Shown here in pieces: positions 44,756 to 53,231 of a stretch of DNA of 64,000 nt; position 1 is the first letter of the stretch; every line of letters starts with the position of its first letter. The notes under the pieces are model-generated. The model searched no databases, was not told the DNA's origin, and saw only the letters and a list, made by a program, of their open reading frames with translations. The position numbers were made by a program, and so were the translations under genes. The stretch is taken from contig JAYODE010000004.1 of assembly GCA_038106185.1 (NCBI GenBank), forward strand, positions 1 to 64,000, given 5' to 3'. The stretch is from UBA4582 sp038106185. Lineage in GTDB: Bacteria > Pseudomonadota > Gammaproteobacteria > Pseudomonadales > Azotimanducaceae.

Positions 44756-44855
44756 NNNNNNNNNNNNNNNNNNNNNNNNNNNNNNNNNNNNNNNNNNNNN
44801 NNNNNNNNNNNNNNNNNNNNNNNNNNNNNNNNNNNNNNNNNNNNNNNNNNNNNNN
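44756..44855. other. Assembly gap, 100 N
   Basis: There are exactly 100 N. The length is a placeholder and the true length is unknown. The gap interrupts a 12-bp tandem repeat just past the 3' end of the ABC permease gene. Confidence 0.97.
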
Positions 44856-44877
44856 GTACAGCCATCAAACAGCAGAC

Positions 44878-45828
44878 TCAGAGCTCATCGGCTTTGCCTC
44901 TGAAGTAAATTGCGCCAAACAACAATAAGGCGGAAAGCACAAGACTCAACAGAACCTCAAGACTCAGGAGTTGCTGATATAGCTCGCCGATACCGCCGGA
45001 TAAGCGACTGAAAAACCCACCCGGAAAAGCATGCTGAGCAATAAATTCACGTACAAACTCTTCTTCGATGGCAATCGACTCAATCATGACCAGTACAAAG
45101 GGAATCCCGATCACCCAAGCGAGGGGTACCGAACGCGCCCATGACGAAACGAAAAGAATCCAGGTAAAAATCGGCAGACACCAGATCGCAACAAACAGGA
45201 AAAAAGCCGTCATCTGTATCCAGCGCGTCACAATCTGCGCGGGCGCTATAAATGTTGCCCAGATATCAATCGAGGATCCCAACGCTGCGATCAAAGTCGT
45301 CAGCAGGAGAATGAGCTGCAGTATCATCATGACAACCAGGTAGATTCCAGGCACCAACAACAGACCTGTTAACAGTTTCGAGATGACCGTCATGGCATCC
45401 GATACGGGCATGGATTTCCAGAACAGAATGCTTCGGTCCTTACGGTCGTCATATAGGCAGGTCAAAAAATACATGAACACCACGATCCAGAGAACAGATA
45501 CCAAAGGCGACGCCATCAGAAGATAGGCGGTATTCAGGGCCGCCTCGCGCTGCTTCGGTTCGAGCGCGGCAAATTGGGTCACCTGATCCCCGAATAACGC
45601 ATTGATGGGCATGTTGGAATACTCATTCGTCTCAGTTCGTTGCTGAGCCCCCCCTTCATTTATCTGAATAGAACCACTGACAAGAATGCCTTCACCGGCG
45701 ATTTGCAGCGTGAAAACCGCTGCAATCAGAAAGAGTACAGACAACACCAGGATGATTATCGGCAGGTAGAAAAAGGTTTTGCGATGTTCCCAAAACTCAC
45801 GTTTTAACAATATTGGCAATATCTTCAT
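44878..45828 (-). CDS. ABC-2-type transporter permease
   Basis: This 316-residue membrane protein opens with KILPILLKREFWEHRKTFFYLPIIILVLSVLFLIAA. A long extracytoplasmic loop (about 40-100) and five further hydrophobic segments follow, with DDRKDRSILFWKSMPVSDAMTVISKLL between two of them, a typical ABC-2 signature. It is the membrane half of a GntR-ATPase-permease operon and overlaps the ATPase gene by four bases. The substrate is unknown. Confidence 0.87.
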   Translation of the reverse strand: MKILPILLKREFWEHRKTFFYLPIIILVLSVLFLIAAVFTLQIAGEGILVSGSIQINEGGAQQRTETNEYSNMPINALFGDQVTQFAALEPKQREAALNTAYLLMASPLVSVLWIVVFMYFLTCLYDDRKDRSILFWKSMPVSDAMTVISKLLTGLLLVPGIYLVVMMILQLILLLTTLIAALGSSIDIWATFIAPAQIVTRWIQMTAFFLFVAIWCLPIFTWILFVSSWARSVPLAWVIGIPFVLVMIESIAIEEEFVREFIAQHAFPGGFFSRLSGGIGELYQQLLSLEVLLSLVLSALLLFGAIYFRGKADEL

Positions 45829-46703
45829 GATCGACCTCTCTCAAGACCCGTTTTCTTTTGTAATTTGGCAACAAACAGATCGGCAACCGAGGGAACCTTC
45901 AGCGTACCCAGTTTCGCCAGACTGGCTGGATTGACGCCTTCAAAAATCATGCTCTTTCGCCCCAATAGATCACGCACATGAATGGGTTGCTGCGCCTCAG
46001 CAGCAGCCACTTGATCGGATTCCACCAGGACCTCTGTAAAGGCGTTGCCCAACTCATCCATCGTACTGTCAAGGACTATGCTCCCCTGATCGATGAACAA
46101 CAGATGGGATAACAGAGATTCTATTTCTTCAACCTGGTGTGTGCTGATGATAATGCTGGTCTCATGGTCAAAGTAATCGTTCAGTAACCGATCATAAAAA
46201 GCTTTTCGATAGAGTATATCCAGCCCCAGGGTCGGCTCATCAAGCACCAGAAGATCAACATCTATGGCCATGATCAACGCCAGATGCAGTTGGGTCACCA
46301 TACCTTTTGATAACTGCTTCACTTTCTGGCGATGATTACGAATCTGCGTCTCAGCCAGCATTGCCTCAGCCTTGCTTCGATTGAAACGCGGGTGTACACC
46401 CTCGACGTAATCCAGCGCCTCACCCACCGACAACCATCTCGGCAGGATGCCAACATCAGCTACGAAACAGACATTTTCCATGATGTGGTGGCGACCCTTT
46501 CGCGGATCTTGCCCCATCACAGTCAATTGGCCCTCGAAACCTGTCAGACCCAGCAGGGCCTTGAGCGTTGTGGTTTTACCGGCACCGTTAGGCCCTATTA
46601 GACCCACGATGGAGCCCTTGCGTATCGTAAAGTTAATATCCTTCAGGGCTGCAAAACCACCGTAATGTTTCGACACGCCTTGTGCCTGCACAACGACACT
46701 CAT
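45825..46703 (-). CDS. ABC transporter ATP-binding protein
   Basis: This 292-residue ATPase has the Walker A GPNGAGKTT (about 38-46), a signature region LSKGMVTQLHLAL (about 132-144; SKGM replaces the usual SGGQ), the Walker B LLVLDEPTLGLD (about 154-165) and the switch His in ISTHQVEE. It resembles YtrB/DrrA-type exporters regulated by GntR proteins. It overlaps both neighbours by four bases. Confidence 0.92.
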   Translation of the reverse strand: MSVVVQAQGVSKHYGGFAALKDINFTIRKGSIVGLIGPNGAGKTTTLKALLGLTGFEGQLTVMGQDPRKGRHHIMENVCFVADVGILPRWLSVGEALDYVEGVHPRFNRSKAEAMLAETQIRNHRQKVKQLSKGMVTQLHLALIMAIDVDLLVLDEPTLGLDILYRKAFYDRLLNDYFDHETSIIISTHQVEEIESLLSHLLFIDQGSIVLDSTMDELGNAFTEVLVESDQVAAAEAQQPIHVRDLLGRKSMIFEGVNPASLAKLGTLKVPSVADLFVAKLQKKTGLERGRS

Positions 46704-47062
46704 GATTTCGCACTCCTATCTTTCAGCAATTCTGTTGCGGACAAACCCAGTCGCTCAATCTTGGCACTGATTCGAGGCCACTCCTCATTCAAGAACTTGT
46801 TTCGCTCGACAACCACAAGACGTTCAGCCGCACCTTCAGTCATGTACATGCCCAAACCGCGACGTTTTTCCACGAGACCGTCATCTACTAACAACTGATA
46901 GGCTTTAGAGACTGTGATGGGGTTGATCCTGTGGTCACTGGCAATCTGTCGAACCGAGGGTAAGGGATCACCGTCAAGGTAGAAGCCCTCCAGCATCAGT
47001 TCAATCATGCGATCGTGTAACTGTCGATAAATGGGGTCTGTCTCATTCCAGCTGATTTGCAT
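46700..47062 (-). CDS. GntR-family regulator, YtrA subfamily
   Basis: This 120-residue protein has an N-terminal winged helix: DPIYRQLHDRMIELMLEGFYLDGDPLPSVRQIASDHRINPITVSKAYQLLVDDGLVEKRRGLGMYM. A short C-terminal dimer helix follows instead of a ligand domain, which is the YtrA type. YtrA-type regulators repress their own operon and often respond to cell-wall stress. It is the first gene of the operon with the ABC ATPase and permease, and a dyad lies just upstream. Confidence 0.92.
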   Translation of the reverse strand: MQISWNETDPIYRQLHDRMIELMLEGFYLDGDPLPSVRQIASDHRINPITVSKAYQLLVDDGLVEKRRGLGMYMTEGAAERLVVVERNKFLNEEWPRISAKIERLGLSATELLKDRSAKS

Positions 47063-47087
47063 CAGTGATCTGCCGTATAGTCATATG

Positions 47088-47109
47088 GTGTTGTGGTCTA
47101 GTATAACAC
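47088..47109. promoter_or_regulatory. Possible operator/promoter of the GntR-ABC operon
   Basis: A dyad gtgtt (47088-47092) and aacac (47105-47109) overlaps a minus-strand -10-like tatact (47105-47100), about 30 bp upstream of the regulator ATG. The arms are only 5 bp and the -35 match is weak, so this is a tentative autoregulatory site. Confidence 0.35.
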
Positions 47110-47178
47110 TAAGCTAAAAATTATCCACACCCTGAAGAATTTTTCTGCAAAACCCGCAGCTTCAGTTATGGCTTCGTC

Positions 47179-48264
47179 TCAGACCAAGCCAGTCTTTTCT
47201 TCGGCCGCCTCATGAATAAGCGCAGAGATCATCGCAACACTGTCATGAATCTTAAAGTCGGCCAGGCGTGCTTCAATCGTCTCCCGCTGGGCATAAATTC
47301 TGTGAACACACTCGAGTAGTGCCGGCTCATTCAGTTGATCCTCGTACAAAACCTCACTCATGCCCGCTTGCTGGAACGATTTGGCATTGATTAATTGATC
47401 ACCTCGACTCGCCGCTGCCGATAAAGGCACAAGAATATGCGGAGTACGGGTAATCAGTAACTCATAAATACTGTTCGCGCCGGCTCTGGAGAGGACCAGG
47501 TCGGCGGCGGCAAGTACGTCACCAAACCCCCCGTGAATATATTCACGCTGAATATACCCGGCTCGAGCTGTCAGACTTTCATCGAGATTGCCCGCGCCGA
47601 CCACATGAATGAGATCAAACTGATCGAGCAAGGCATTCAGGCTTTGGCGAACGACTCGATTGATCACATTCGCGCCCAGGCTGCCACCAAAGACGAGCAA
47701 CAGCGGCTTGATTCCGGCCAGTCCGTATTCTGCACGGGCTCGCGTCGAGTCGCCATTTAACAATTGTGTTCTCACCGGAGAACCTGTAACCAAGACCTTA
47801 TTGGTGGGCAGGCGTGTCGCGGTTTGAGGAAAATTCACGCAGATCCATCGAGAAAACGGAAAGCACAACCTATTAGCCAGTCCCGGCGTCATGTCTGATT
47901 CATGACTAATCACCGGAATACGGCAGACCCAGGCCGCAACGACCAAAGGCACAGCAACAAATCCCCCTTTGGAAAACACAACATTCGGGCGAAGTCGTAA
48001 ACACAGCAACAGGCTCTGCAGAAAACCCCAAACGATGAGGCCCGGGTCGATGAAATTCTGCCAGGAAAAATATCGCCGTAATTTGCCCGTTTTGATGCCA
48101 TGGAACGGAACTGCCAGTGGCTCAATCAGTTGCCGCTCTATGCCGGCTTGAGACCCTACATAATGAATCGTCCACTGCTTCGCCTGGAGCGCTTCAATCA
48201 GAGCTATATTGGGCGTGACATGACCGGCGGTACCACCACCGGTAAATAGGATTCGTTTACTCAC
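47179..48264 (-). CDS. murG: MurG-family UDP-GlcNAc transferase, Gram-positive-like form
   Basis: This 361-residue GT28 glycosyltransferase adds GlcNAc to undecaprenyl-PP-MurNAc-pentapeptide. The glycine loop is FTGGGTAGHVTPN. It then reads KTGKLRRYFSWQNFIDP, FSKGGFVAVPLVVA, SHESDMTPGLANRL, FGGSLGA, and LSRAGANSIYELL. Proteobacterial MurG has an HEQN-type motif, while HESDxTPGLAN and SRAGxNxIYE are, as I recall them, the Bacillota form. It is outside any dcw cluster, so it may be a second, acquired MurG. The GTG start at 48264 has gaggcagg upstream. It lies 24 bp behind hda. Confidence 0.88.
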   Translation of the reverse strand: MSKRILFTGGGTAGHVTPNIALIEALQAKQWTIHYVGSQAGIERQLIEPLAVPFHGIKTGKLRRYFSWQNFIDPGLIVWGFLQSLLLCLRLRPNVVFSKGGFVAVPLVVAAWVCRIPVISHESDMTPGLANRLCFPFSRWICVNFPQTATRLPTNKVLVTGSPVRTQLLNGDSTRARAEYGLAGIKPLLLVFGGSLGANVINRVVRQSLNALLDQFDLIHVVGAGNLDESLTARAGYIQREYIHGGFGDVLAAADLVLSRAGANSIYELLITRTPHILVPLSAAASRGDQLINAKSFQQAGMSEVLYEDQLNEPALLECVHRIYAQRETIEARLADFKIHDSVAMISALIHEAAEEKTGLV

Positions 48265-48288
48265 AGCCTGCCTCGCAAACGGTGACTC

Positions 48289-48945
48289 TCATAAACTCAG
48301 GACTTGTTTGGCAAATGGAATGGTGATTTTCTTCTGATAGCGCAAAGACTCCCGCTCCAGTTGCTCCAACATGGTCACAAGATTGCTCATATCGCGCGCG
48401 GCCCGACTCATCACATATTGACCCACATCATCACTCAGAGCGAAGCCTCGACCTCTGGCCCGCTGCTGCAGGACCGCGAGCTTTTGAGCATCGTTCAATG
48501 TGTCGGTCTCGACCGCGACGGCACCCAGTAGACGCGAGTGCAGGTCCGGTAACTTGACCGGCAACTGTCGCGGCGCTTGGCACGCCGCGACTATGACTCG
48601 CTTGCCGCCGTCTTTGAGACCATTGATCAAATGAAACAGCGCTTCCTCCCATTCCGCCTGACCTACAATCAAATCAATATCATCAAGGCAGACCAGTGGC
48701 ATTGCATCGAGTTGCTCGAGAATCTGCGCCGATAATTTCTGCAGACCCGCAAGGTAAATGCCACCAGCCACATCCTGGCAACAGGCTTGCAGCAAATGGC
48801 TACGCCCCGTTTGTCGGGGCCCCCACACGTACACCAGCTGACCTGGATGATCAATGCGCAATTTGGCTTCACCAACGTAGTTGGCAAAAGTCGCATCTTC
48901 ACGCAACGTGATGTCCAGTGCTAACTGTCGAGTTCCATTTCTCAA
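48289..48945 (-). CDS. hda: DnaA regulatory inactivator Hda, probable TTG start
   Basis: This AAA+ protein, homologous to the DnaA ATPase domain, works with the DNA clamp to hydrolyse DnaA-ATP after initiation. It opens RQLALDITLREDATFANY, which includes the QLxLDI-type clamp-binding motif. It then has a degenerate Walker A (GPRQTGRSHLL), Walker B (PLVCLDDIDLI) and the sensor segment DLHSRLLGAVAVETD. The TTG at 48945, one base after the perM stop, fits the usual length (218 residues). ATGs at 48996 and 49023 inside perM are possible but add residues unlike the family. Confidence 0.9.
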   Translation of the reverse strand: MRNGTRQLALDITLREDATFANYVGEAKLRIDHPGQLVYVWGPRQTGRSHLLQACCQDVAGGIYLAGLQKLSAQILEQLDAMPLVCLDDIDLIVGQAEWEEALFHLINGLKDGGKRVIVAACQAPRQLPVKLPDLHSRLLGAVAVETDTLNDAQKLAVLQQRARGRGFALSDDVGQYVMSRAARDMSNLVTMLEQLERESLRYQKKITIPFAKQVLSL

Positions 48946-48946
48946 A

Positions 48947-50026
48947 TCAGGCCTCGTCACGGGCTGCGTAATACTGGCTGGTTCTATATTGACCATAAAG
49001 GTGTCTAACAAACACCATGACAACTGCTGCTATGGGTAACGCCAGTAAGACGCCAACAAACCCGAATAATTGGCCACCAGCAAGCACCGCGAAGATGACT
49101 GCCACCGGATGTAACCCAATTCGGTCACCCACCAGCAGCGGAGTCAGCAGAGAACCCTCGAGCAACTGACCCACACCAAAAACCAACGCCACGTAAACTA
49201 AAGGCATGAACTCTTGGAACTGCAAAATGGCGGCGATACTTGCGGCAAGGATACCGACAATAAAACCCAGATACGGTACCAGACTCGCAAGACCAGCCAA
49301 CAAACCGATGAGAAGCGCGAGATCAAGTCCGACTAGCGCCAAACCCAACGCATAGATACAACCCAGCAGCAACATAATGAGCAATTGACCCCGCAGAAAT
49401 GCACTCAAGACCTCGTCACACTCCTTGGTCAGATTCACCGTGGTAGTGACAAACTGGCGCGGAATCATATTATGGATACGCTCAACCAGCAGATCCCAGT
49501 CTCGCAGCAGGTAGAAGGCAACGACAGGTATTAGCGCAATGTTCATCAACCAGCCGAGCATTGCGAAACCGGACGAGGTTACCTCAGTCAGCAGGCGCCC
49601 TGCCATACCCCCAGCCTGTTGCCAATGCTGCGCCAGTCGAGTTTTGAATTCGGCCAACTTAATATCAAAGGGATCGACCCCAAAATACTCCAGCAGCAAA
49701 GGACTGACGTGTTGTTGTAACAATGCTAAAAAATTTGGAATGGCGACAATCAAACGACCCACTTCTTTCGTCAACATAGGCACCAGAATAAGGATTGAAC
49801 CGCCCAGGAGCACAAAGAAACCGGTGAAAACAAGTGCTACAGCACCGGTTCGACCCAACTTCCAGGTTTGAAGTCGATCCACCACCGGATCTCCCAGGTA
49901 GGCCAGCGCTAAGCCCACGAGAAACGGCGTCAATATGGGTTGAAGCAGATAGACCAACAGGAGTAGCACTGCCAGACTGAACAGCAAAAGTAATTTTTGT
50001 GTACTCGTCAACATCAATGTACGCAT
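48947..50026 (-). CDS. perM: AI-2E/PerM-family transporter
   Basis: This 359-residue protein has eight membrane segments and a large loop, matching the AI-2E transporter family. It opens LLLFSLAVLLLLVYLLQPILTPFLVGLALAYLGDPVVDRLQ, and near the end carries PLVYVALVFGVGQLLEGSLLTPLLVGDRIGLHPVAVIFAVLAGGQLFGFVGVLLALP. The substrate is uncertain despite the name. It lies between DUF2066 and hda, as in related genomes. Confidence 0.93.
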   Translation of the reverse strand: MRTLMLTSTQKLLLLFSLAVLLLLVYLLQPILTPFLVGLALAYLGDPVVDRLQTWKLGRTGAVALVFTGFFVLLGGSILILVPMLTKEVGRLIVAIPNFLALLQQHVSPLLLEYFGVDPFDIKLAEFKTRLAQHWQQAGGMAGRLLTEVTSSGFAMLGWLMNIALIPVVAFYLLRDWDLLVERIHNMIPRQFVTTTVNLTKECDEVLSAFLRGQLLIMLLLGCIYALGLALVGLDLALLIGLLAGLASLVPYLGFIVGILAASIAAILQFQEFMPLVYVALVFGVGQLLEGSLLTPLLVGDRIGLHPVAVIFAVLAGGQLFGFVGVLLALPIAAVVMVFVRHLYGQYRTSQYYAARDEA

Positions 50027-50096
50027 ACCCTATGAAAAAACTGGAACAGATGAAAAGACTGGAAAAGAAGACGAGTGCGGTAACGGCGGGATTGCC

Positions 50097-51197
50097 TCAC
50101 AACAACCAGCGATAATACAAGGTTCCGCCATCGCCGGACCCACTGCCGTCATTTTCGAGACTCATCTTTTCATCCAGCCGAATTATTTCGATCAACTGCT
50201 GACTCTGGCCTTCTGTTATCAAACGAAACAGGATTTGTGGTCCCTTCACTTCGACCACCGAACTGCTGAGTACCGGCGTCAGTGCTTCCAGATACTGGCT
50301 GACACTGGCATAGTCCTCCAGACTGTCAATCCCTTCCACACTGACCAGCATGCTGCCCCGTGAGGAGTCCAGCGCATAGCGCGTAGCGAGCTGGTCAACC
50401 AGATGATTCACCATATCGGCCATCAGTTCGTCTTCAGAAAAGCCACTGTTGTCATATTCCATCCAGGTCTGGTCCAGTCGGTAAGACCAAAACCCTACCC
50501 ATCGACCCATCGGGTCTTTTTGGACACGACCAGACAATACCACATCGGGCTTATAACGGACCGATGCACGTTCTATCTCAGCCAGAAAAGCCCCCCAGAC
50601 CTCCGCCGTCGACAGCTGACTGGTGTCCTCAAGATCCAACAACGGGTACATGATCGGCACTCCACGAAGCCTGGCATGGGTATTCAGCGCGGCAAGCAAG
50701 GGAGAAGGATCCTGCTCTGCCAGCAGGCGTCGATTGCTGCCATTGGATACCGCCACCCAGGCCAGGACGCTGGGCCGATTGCTGCCCCAGATCGAAAGCC
50801 CCGACTGGCGCAGCAAACGGGCGATCGCACTTGGCTCAAAGGTCAAACGCAATGTCCTCGCCGGCACTCGCGCCTCACCTATCTGAAGCATGCGATCTGT
50901 CGATTCATAACTGTACTGATAAAAATAGGACTGCGGCTGCGCCAGCGCAGCAAGGACCTGCGGGCTTTCGGCAACCGCCCGACTGCCAGAGACTCGAACC
51001 AGCACCTGCAGCAATCCAGCACGGGCACCGCTGTTAAGCTGCCCGTCATCCTGCGCATTGACCAGCACTTCGGCAACATACAGGTCATCGACAATAACTG
51101 CGCCTGCAGATGGCATCCAGAAACCCAAGAGTAGTATCAGGAACCTTTGACAGTAAGTTGTTGCAGACCAATATGAACTATGATTAATGAGTAGCAT
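50097..51197 (-). CDS. DUF2066 family exported protein
   Basis: This 366-residue protein has an N-terminal signal segment (FLILLLGFWMPSAGA), then DLYVAEVLVNAQDDGQLNSGARAGLLQVLVRVSGS, the DUF2066 opening. SYFYQYSYES and LLRQSGLSIWGSNRPSVLAWVAVSNG follow in the usual order. The function is unknown. In Pseudomonas-type genomes it is followed on the opposite strand by purM and purN; here neither is present and a 514-bp repeat- and gap-containing spacer takes their place. Confidence 0.85.
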   Translation of the reverse strand: MLLINHSSYWSATTYCQRFLILLLGFWMPSAGAVIVDDLYVAEVLVNAQDDGQLNSGARAGLLQVLVRVSGSRAVAESPQVLAALAQPQSYFYQYSYESTDRMLQIGEARVPARTLRLTFEPSAIARLLRQSGLSIWGSNRPSVLAWVAVSNGSNRRLLAEQDPSPLLAALNTHARLRGVPIMYPLLDLEDTSQLSTAEVWGAFLAEIERASVRYKPDVVLSGRVQKDPMGRWVGFWSYRLDQTWMEYDNSGFSEDELMADMVNHLVDQLATRYALDSSRGSMLVSVEGIDSLEDYASVSQYLEALTPVLSSSVVEVKGPQILFRLITEGQSQQLIEIIRLDEKMSLENDGSGSGDGGTLYYRWLL

Positions 51198-51362
51198 CCT
51201 TATAATATAACCGCGAGCCCTCTATGCACTGAGCTTGGGGGTGTTTATAACAAAAGCTTTTTCCAGCTGACTCGACATAACTAGAGACAGATGATGTTGT
51301 GCATATCGCATGGCCCATCTCACACTGTCTGCATAAGGGCCACAGGCTGCAGCCCTTTTTTA

Positions 51363-51417
51363 TTTAGTGCTTGTTTAGTGCTTGTTTAGTGCTTGTTTAG
51401 TGCTTGTTTAGTTCTTG
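51363..51417. repeat. 11-bp tandem repeat, five copies
   Basis: The unit tttagtgcttg is repeated at 51363, 51374, 51385 and 51396, and with one change at 51407. It lies where purM would be expected, 10 bp before a 55-bp sequence that borders the assembly gap. Confidence 0.95.
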
Positions 51418-51426
51418 TTTAGAACG

Positions 51427-51636
51427 GTTCTAGCATTTGCAAGCTGCAAACAGAGGTCACAATGCGCTGATCTGGTTTTTTNNNNNNNNNNNNNNNNNNN
51501 NNNNNNNNNNNNNNNNNNNNNNNNNNNNNNNNNNNNNNNNNNNNNNNNNNNNNNNNNNNNNNNNNNNNNNNNNNNNNNNNNGTTCTAGCATTTGCAAGCT
51601 GCAAACAGAGGTCACAATGCGCTGATCTGGTTTTTT
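51427..51636. repeat. Identical 55-bp sequence on both sides of an assembly gap
   Basis: The bases at 51427-51481 are repeated exactly at 51582-51636, and the 100 N lie between them. The most likely cause is two contigs that overlap by 55 bases being joined with a placeholder gap; a real direct repeat is the alternative. Confidence 0.9.
51482..51581. other. Assembly gap, 100 N
   Basis: There are exactly 100 N between two identical 55-bp flanks. The intergenic stretch 51198-51711 around it holds no gene. Confidence 0.97.
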
Positions 51637-51711
51637 CCATCGAGTTCGCACCTTGCCAGCACCAAACATGTGGGAATTGTCATCGACTAAACAAGGATTT
51701 ACAAGCAAGTT

Positions 51712-52608
51712 ATGTTGCACCTCTTTCTCAATCGCGCCAGCACCAGGCACCTGGGCGCCTGCATATCTGCTCTGGCGATCTGCCTCTCGAGCTGGGCCCA
51801 GCCCACCGTCGGCGCTTCCTCGCCCACGGAAGACGCACGCCTCGGACCCGCGACTGAAACCGCAACTGACGCCAAGACTGCGATGCTATCGGCTCAGTTA
51901 CAAATCGTGCCGACACCCTTTAAGGCCGTTTACAAGGCAGATTACAAGGGCCTTCCCGTTCGCGCCACCGGTATTCGAGAGTTGCAGAGAGATGCTGACG
52001 ATCGATTCGTTCTGACGTCAACCGCAACCTCAATCTTTGCTTCTGTCAGCGAGGTGTCACATCTCACGCTGACACCCGAGAACAAACTCATGCCAACTGA
52101 ATATCAGTATCATCGGCAGGGAATCGGTAAAAATCGAGATACAGTTTTGCGTTTTGACTGGCCGAGTCGCCAGGTTCTAAGCGTGGCACCGGGAGACCTC
52201 TGGACTTTGCAGATTCCGCCAGGAGCCCTCGACAAGCTGTCCTACCAACTCCAGATGCGCTACGAACTATTAACGGCCTACCGCCAGCAGCAACCTTGGC
52301 CGCATCTCTCCTACCAGGTTGCCGACGACGGCCAACTGAAAACTTACAGCTTTGAAGTGCTTGGCGAAGAAAATGTCACCACGCCCATTGGAAACTTCAC
52401 GGCTCTGAAGATCTCTCGAATCAGAACCGAGAGCCCTAGAACCACGACTTTCTGGCTCGCTCCCGCCTATGACTTTCTATTGATACGATTTCTTCAGGAA
52501 GAAACCAAAGGTGGCGGCTTTGAGCTGACCCTCAAAGAAGCTTACTTTCAGGGACAAGTCATCAAGGGTACCCCAAGCCCGGCAACCCGGGACTCAAGTC
52601 CTGGGTAG
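51712..52608 (+). CDS. DUF3108 family exported protein
   Basis: This 298-residue protein has an N-terminal signal segment (LGACISALAICLSSWA). The DUF3108 beta-rich domain follows: FKAVYKADYKGLPVRATGIRELQRDADDRFVLTS, TPTEYQYHRQGIGKNRDTVLRFDW, LSYQLQMRYELL and TFWLAPAYDFLLIRFLQEE. It is predicted to be periplasmic and of unknown role. It normally follows purN; here it follows a gap. Its 3' end overlaps the convergent dcd by 15 bp. Confidence 0.85.
   Translation: MLHLFLNRASTRHLGACISALAICLSSWAQPTVGASSPTEDARLGPATETATDAKTAMLSAQLQIVPTPFKAVYKADYKGLPVRATGIRELQRDADDRFVLTSTATSIFASVSEVSHLTLTPENKLMPTEYQYHRQGIGKNRDTVLRFDWPSRQVLSVAPGDLWTLQIPPGALDKLSYQLQMRYELLTAYRQQQPWPHLSYQVADDGQLKTYSFEVLGEENVTTPIGNFTALKISRIRTESPRTTTFWLAPAYDFLLIRFLQEETKGGGFELTLKEAYFQGQVIKGTPSPATRDSSPG
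52585..52606. terminator. Hairpin in the overlap of convergent DUF3108 and dcd ends
   Basis: The arms acccgggact (52585-52594) and agtcctgggt (52597-52606) pair with one G-U. They lie exactly where the two genes overlap tail to tail. There is no T-tract, so a bidirectional end is possible but unproven. Confidence 0.4.
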
Positions 52609-53160
52609 CGTCACTCCGGTTTGGCCCTGGTATTTGCCACCCCGATCCTTGTAAGACATCTCGCAGACTTCATCAGATTCGAAAAACAACATCTGGGCGA
52701 CGCCCTCATTGGCATAAATTTTGGCTGGCAGGGTGGTCGTATTCGAAAATTCCAAGGTCACATGACCTTCCCATTCCGGCTCAAGCGGAGTGACATTCAC
52801 GATGATGCCACAGCGCGCATAGGTTGATTTGCCGAGACAAATTGTCAGGACACTGCGCGGAATCTTGAAATACTCGACTGTGCGCGCAAGGGCAAATGAA
52901 TTGGGGGGAATGATGCAGACGTCGCTCTTGATATCGACAAAGCTTCTATCATCAAAGGCCTTGGGATCGACCGTCGCGGAATGGATATTGGTGAACACCT
53001 TAAAGTCATTGGAGCAGCGCACATCGTAGCCGTAACTTGAGGTGCCATAGGAAATCAGGCGTTGGCCGCCAGACTCCTTTACCTGACTCGCCTCGAAAGG
53101 TGAGATCATGTCATGTTCCCGCGCCATCTGGCGAATCCAACGATCTGATTTTATTGCCAT
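52594..53160 (-). CDS. dcd: dCTP deaminase
   Basis: This 188-residue homotrimeric enzyme converts dCTP to dUTP for thymidylate synthesis. It opens MAIKSDRWIRQMA and has the conserved LGKSTYARCGIIVNVTPLEPEWEGHVTLEFSNT (active-site region, about 105-137) and IYANEGVAQMLFF. The ATG at 53160 has a gaggg site just upstream; the frame extends to 53208 without family similarity. It precedes mrp and metG in the block as in Pseudomonas, with dcd and mrp on the minus strand. Confidence 0.95.
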   Translation of the reverse strand: MAIKSDRWIRQMAREHDMISPFEASQVKESGGQRLISYGTSSYGYDVRCSNDFKVFTNIHSATVDPKAFDDRSFVDIKSDVCIIPPNSFALARTVEYFKIPRSVLTICLGKSTYARCGIIVNVTPLEPEWEGHVTLEFSNTTTLPAKIYANEGVAQMLFFESDEVCEMSYKDRGGKYQGQTGVTLPRT

Positions 53161-53231
53161 TTTTCCCTCTACGCCAATAGGTGTATGTCGCGATCGGGCA
53201 TCATACACGAATGAAATTCGCTGCCAACCGT

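Noticed and set aside
50403..51134. Long open frame (243 codons) antisense to the DUF2066 gene
   Set aside because: It lies opposite a recognisable exported protein. It is Arg/His/Pro-rich nonsense with no domain.
51427..51636. Direct repeats as insertion-sequence target duplications around the gap
   Set aside because: The 55-bp identity is far longer than a target-site duplication, equals a common assembly k-mer, and recurs with the same length at another gap.
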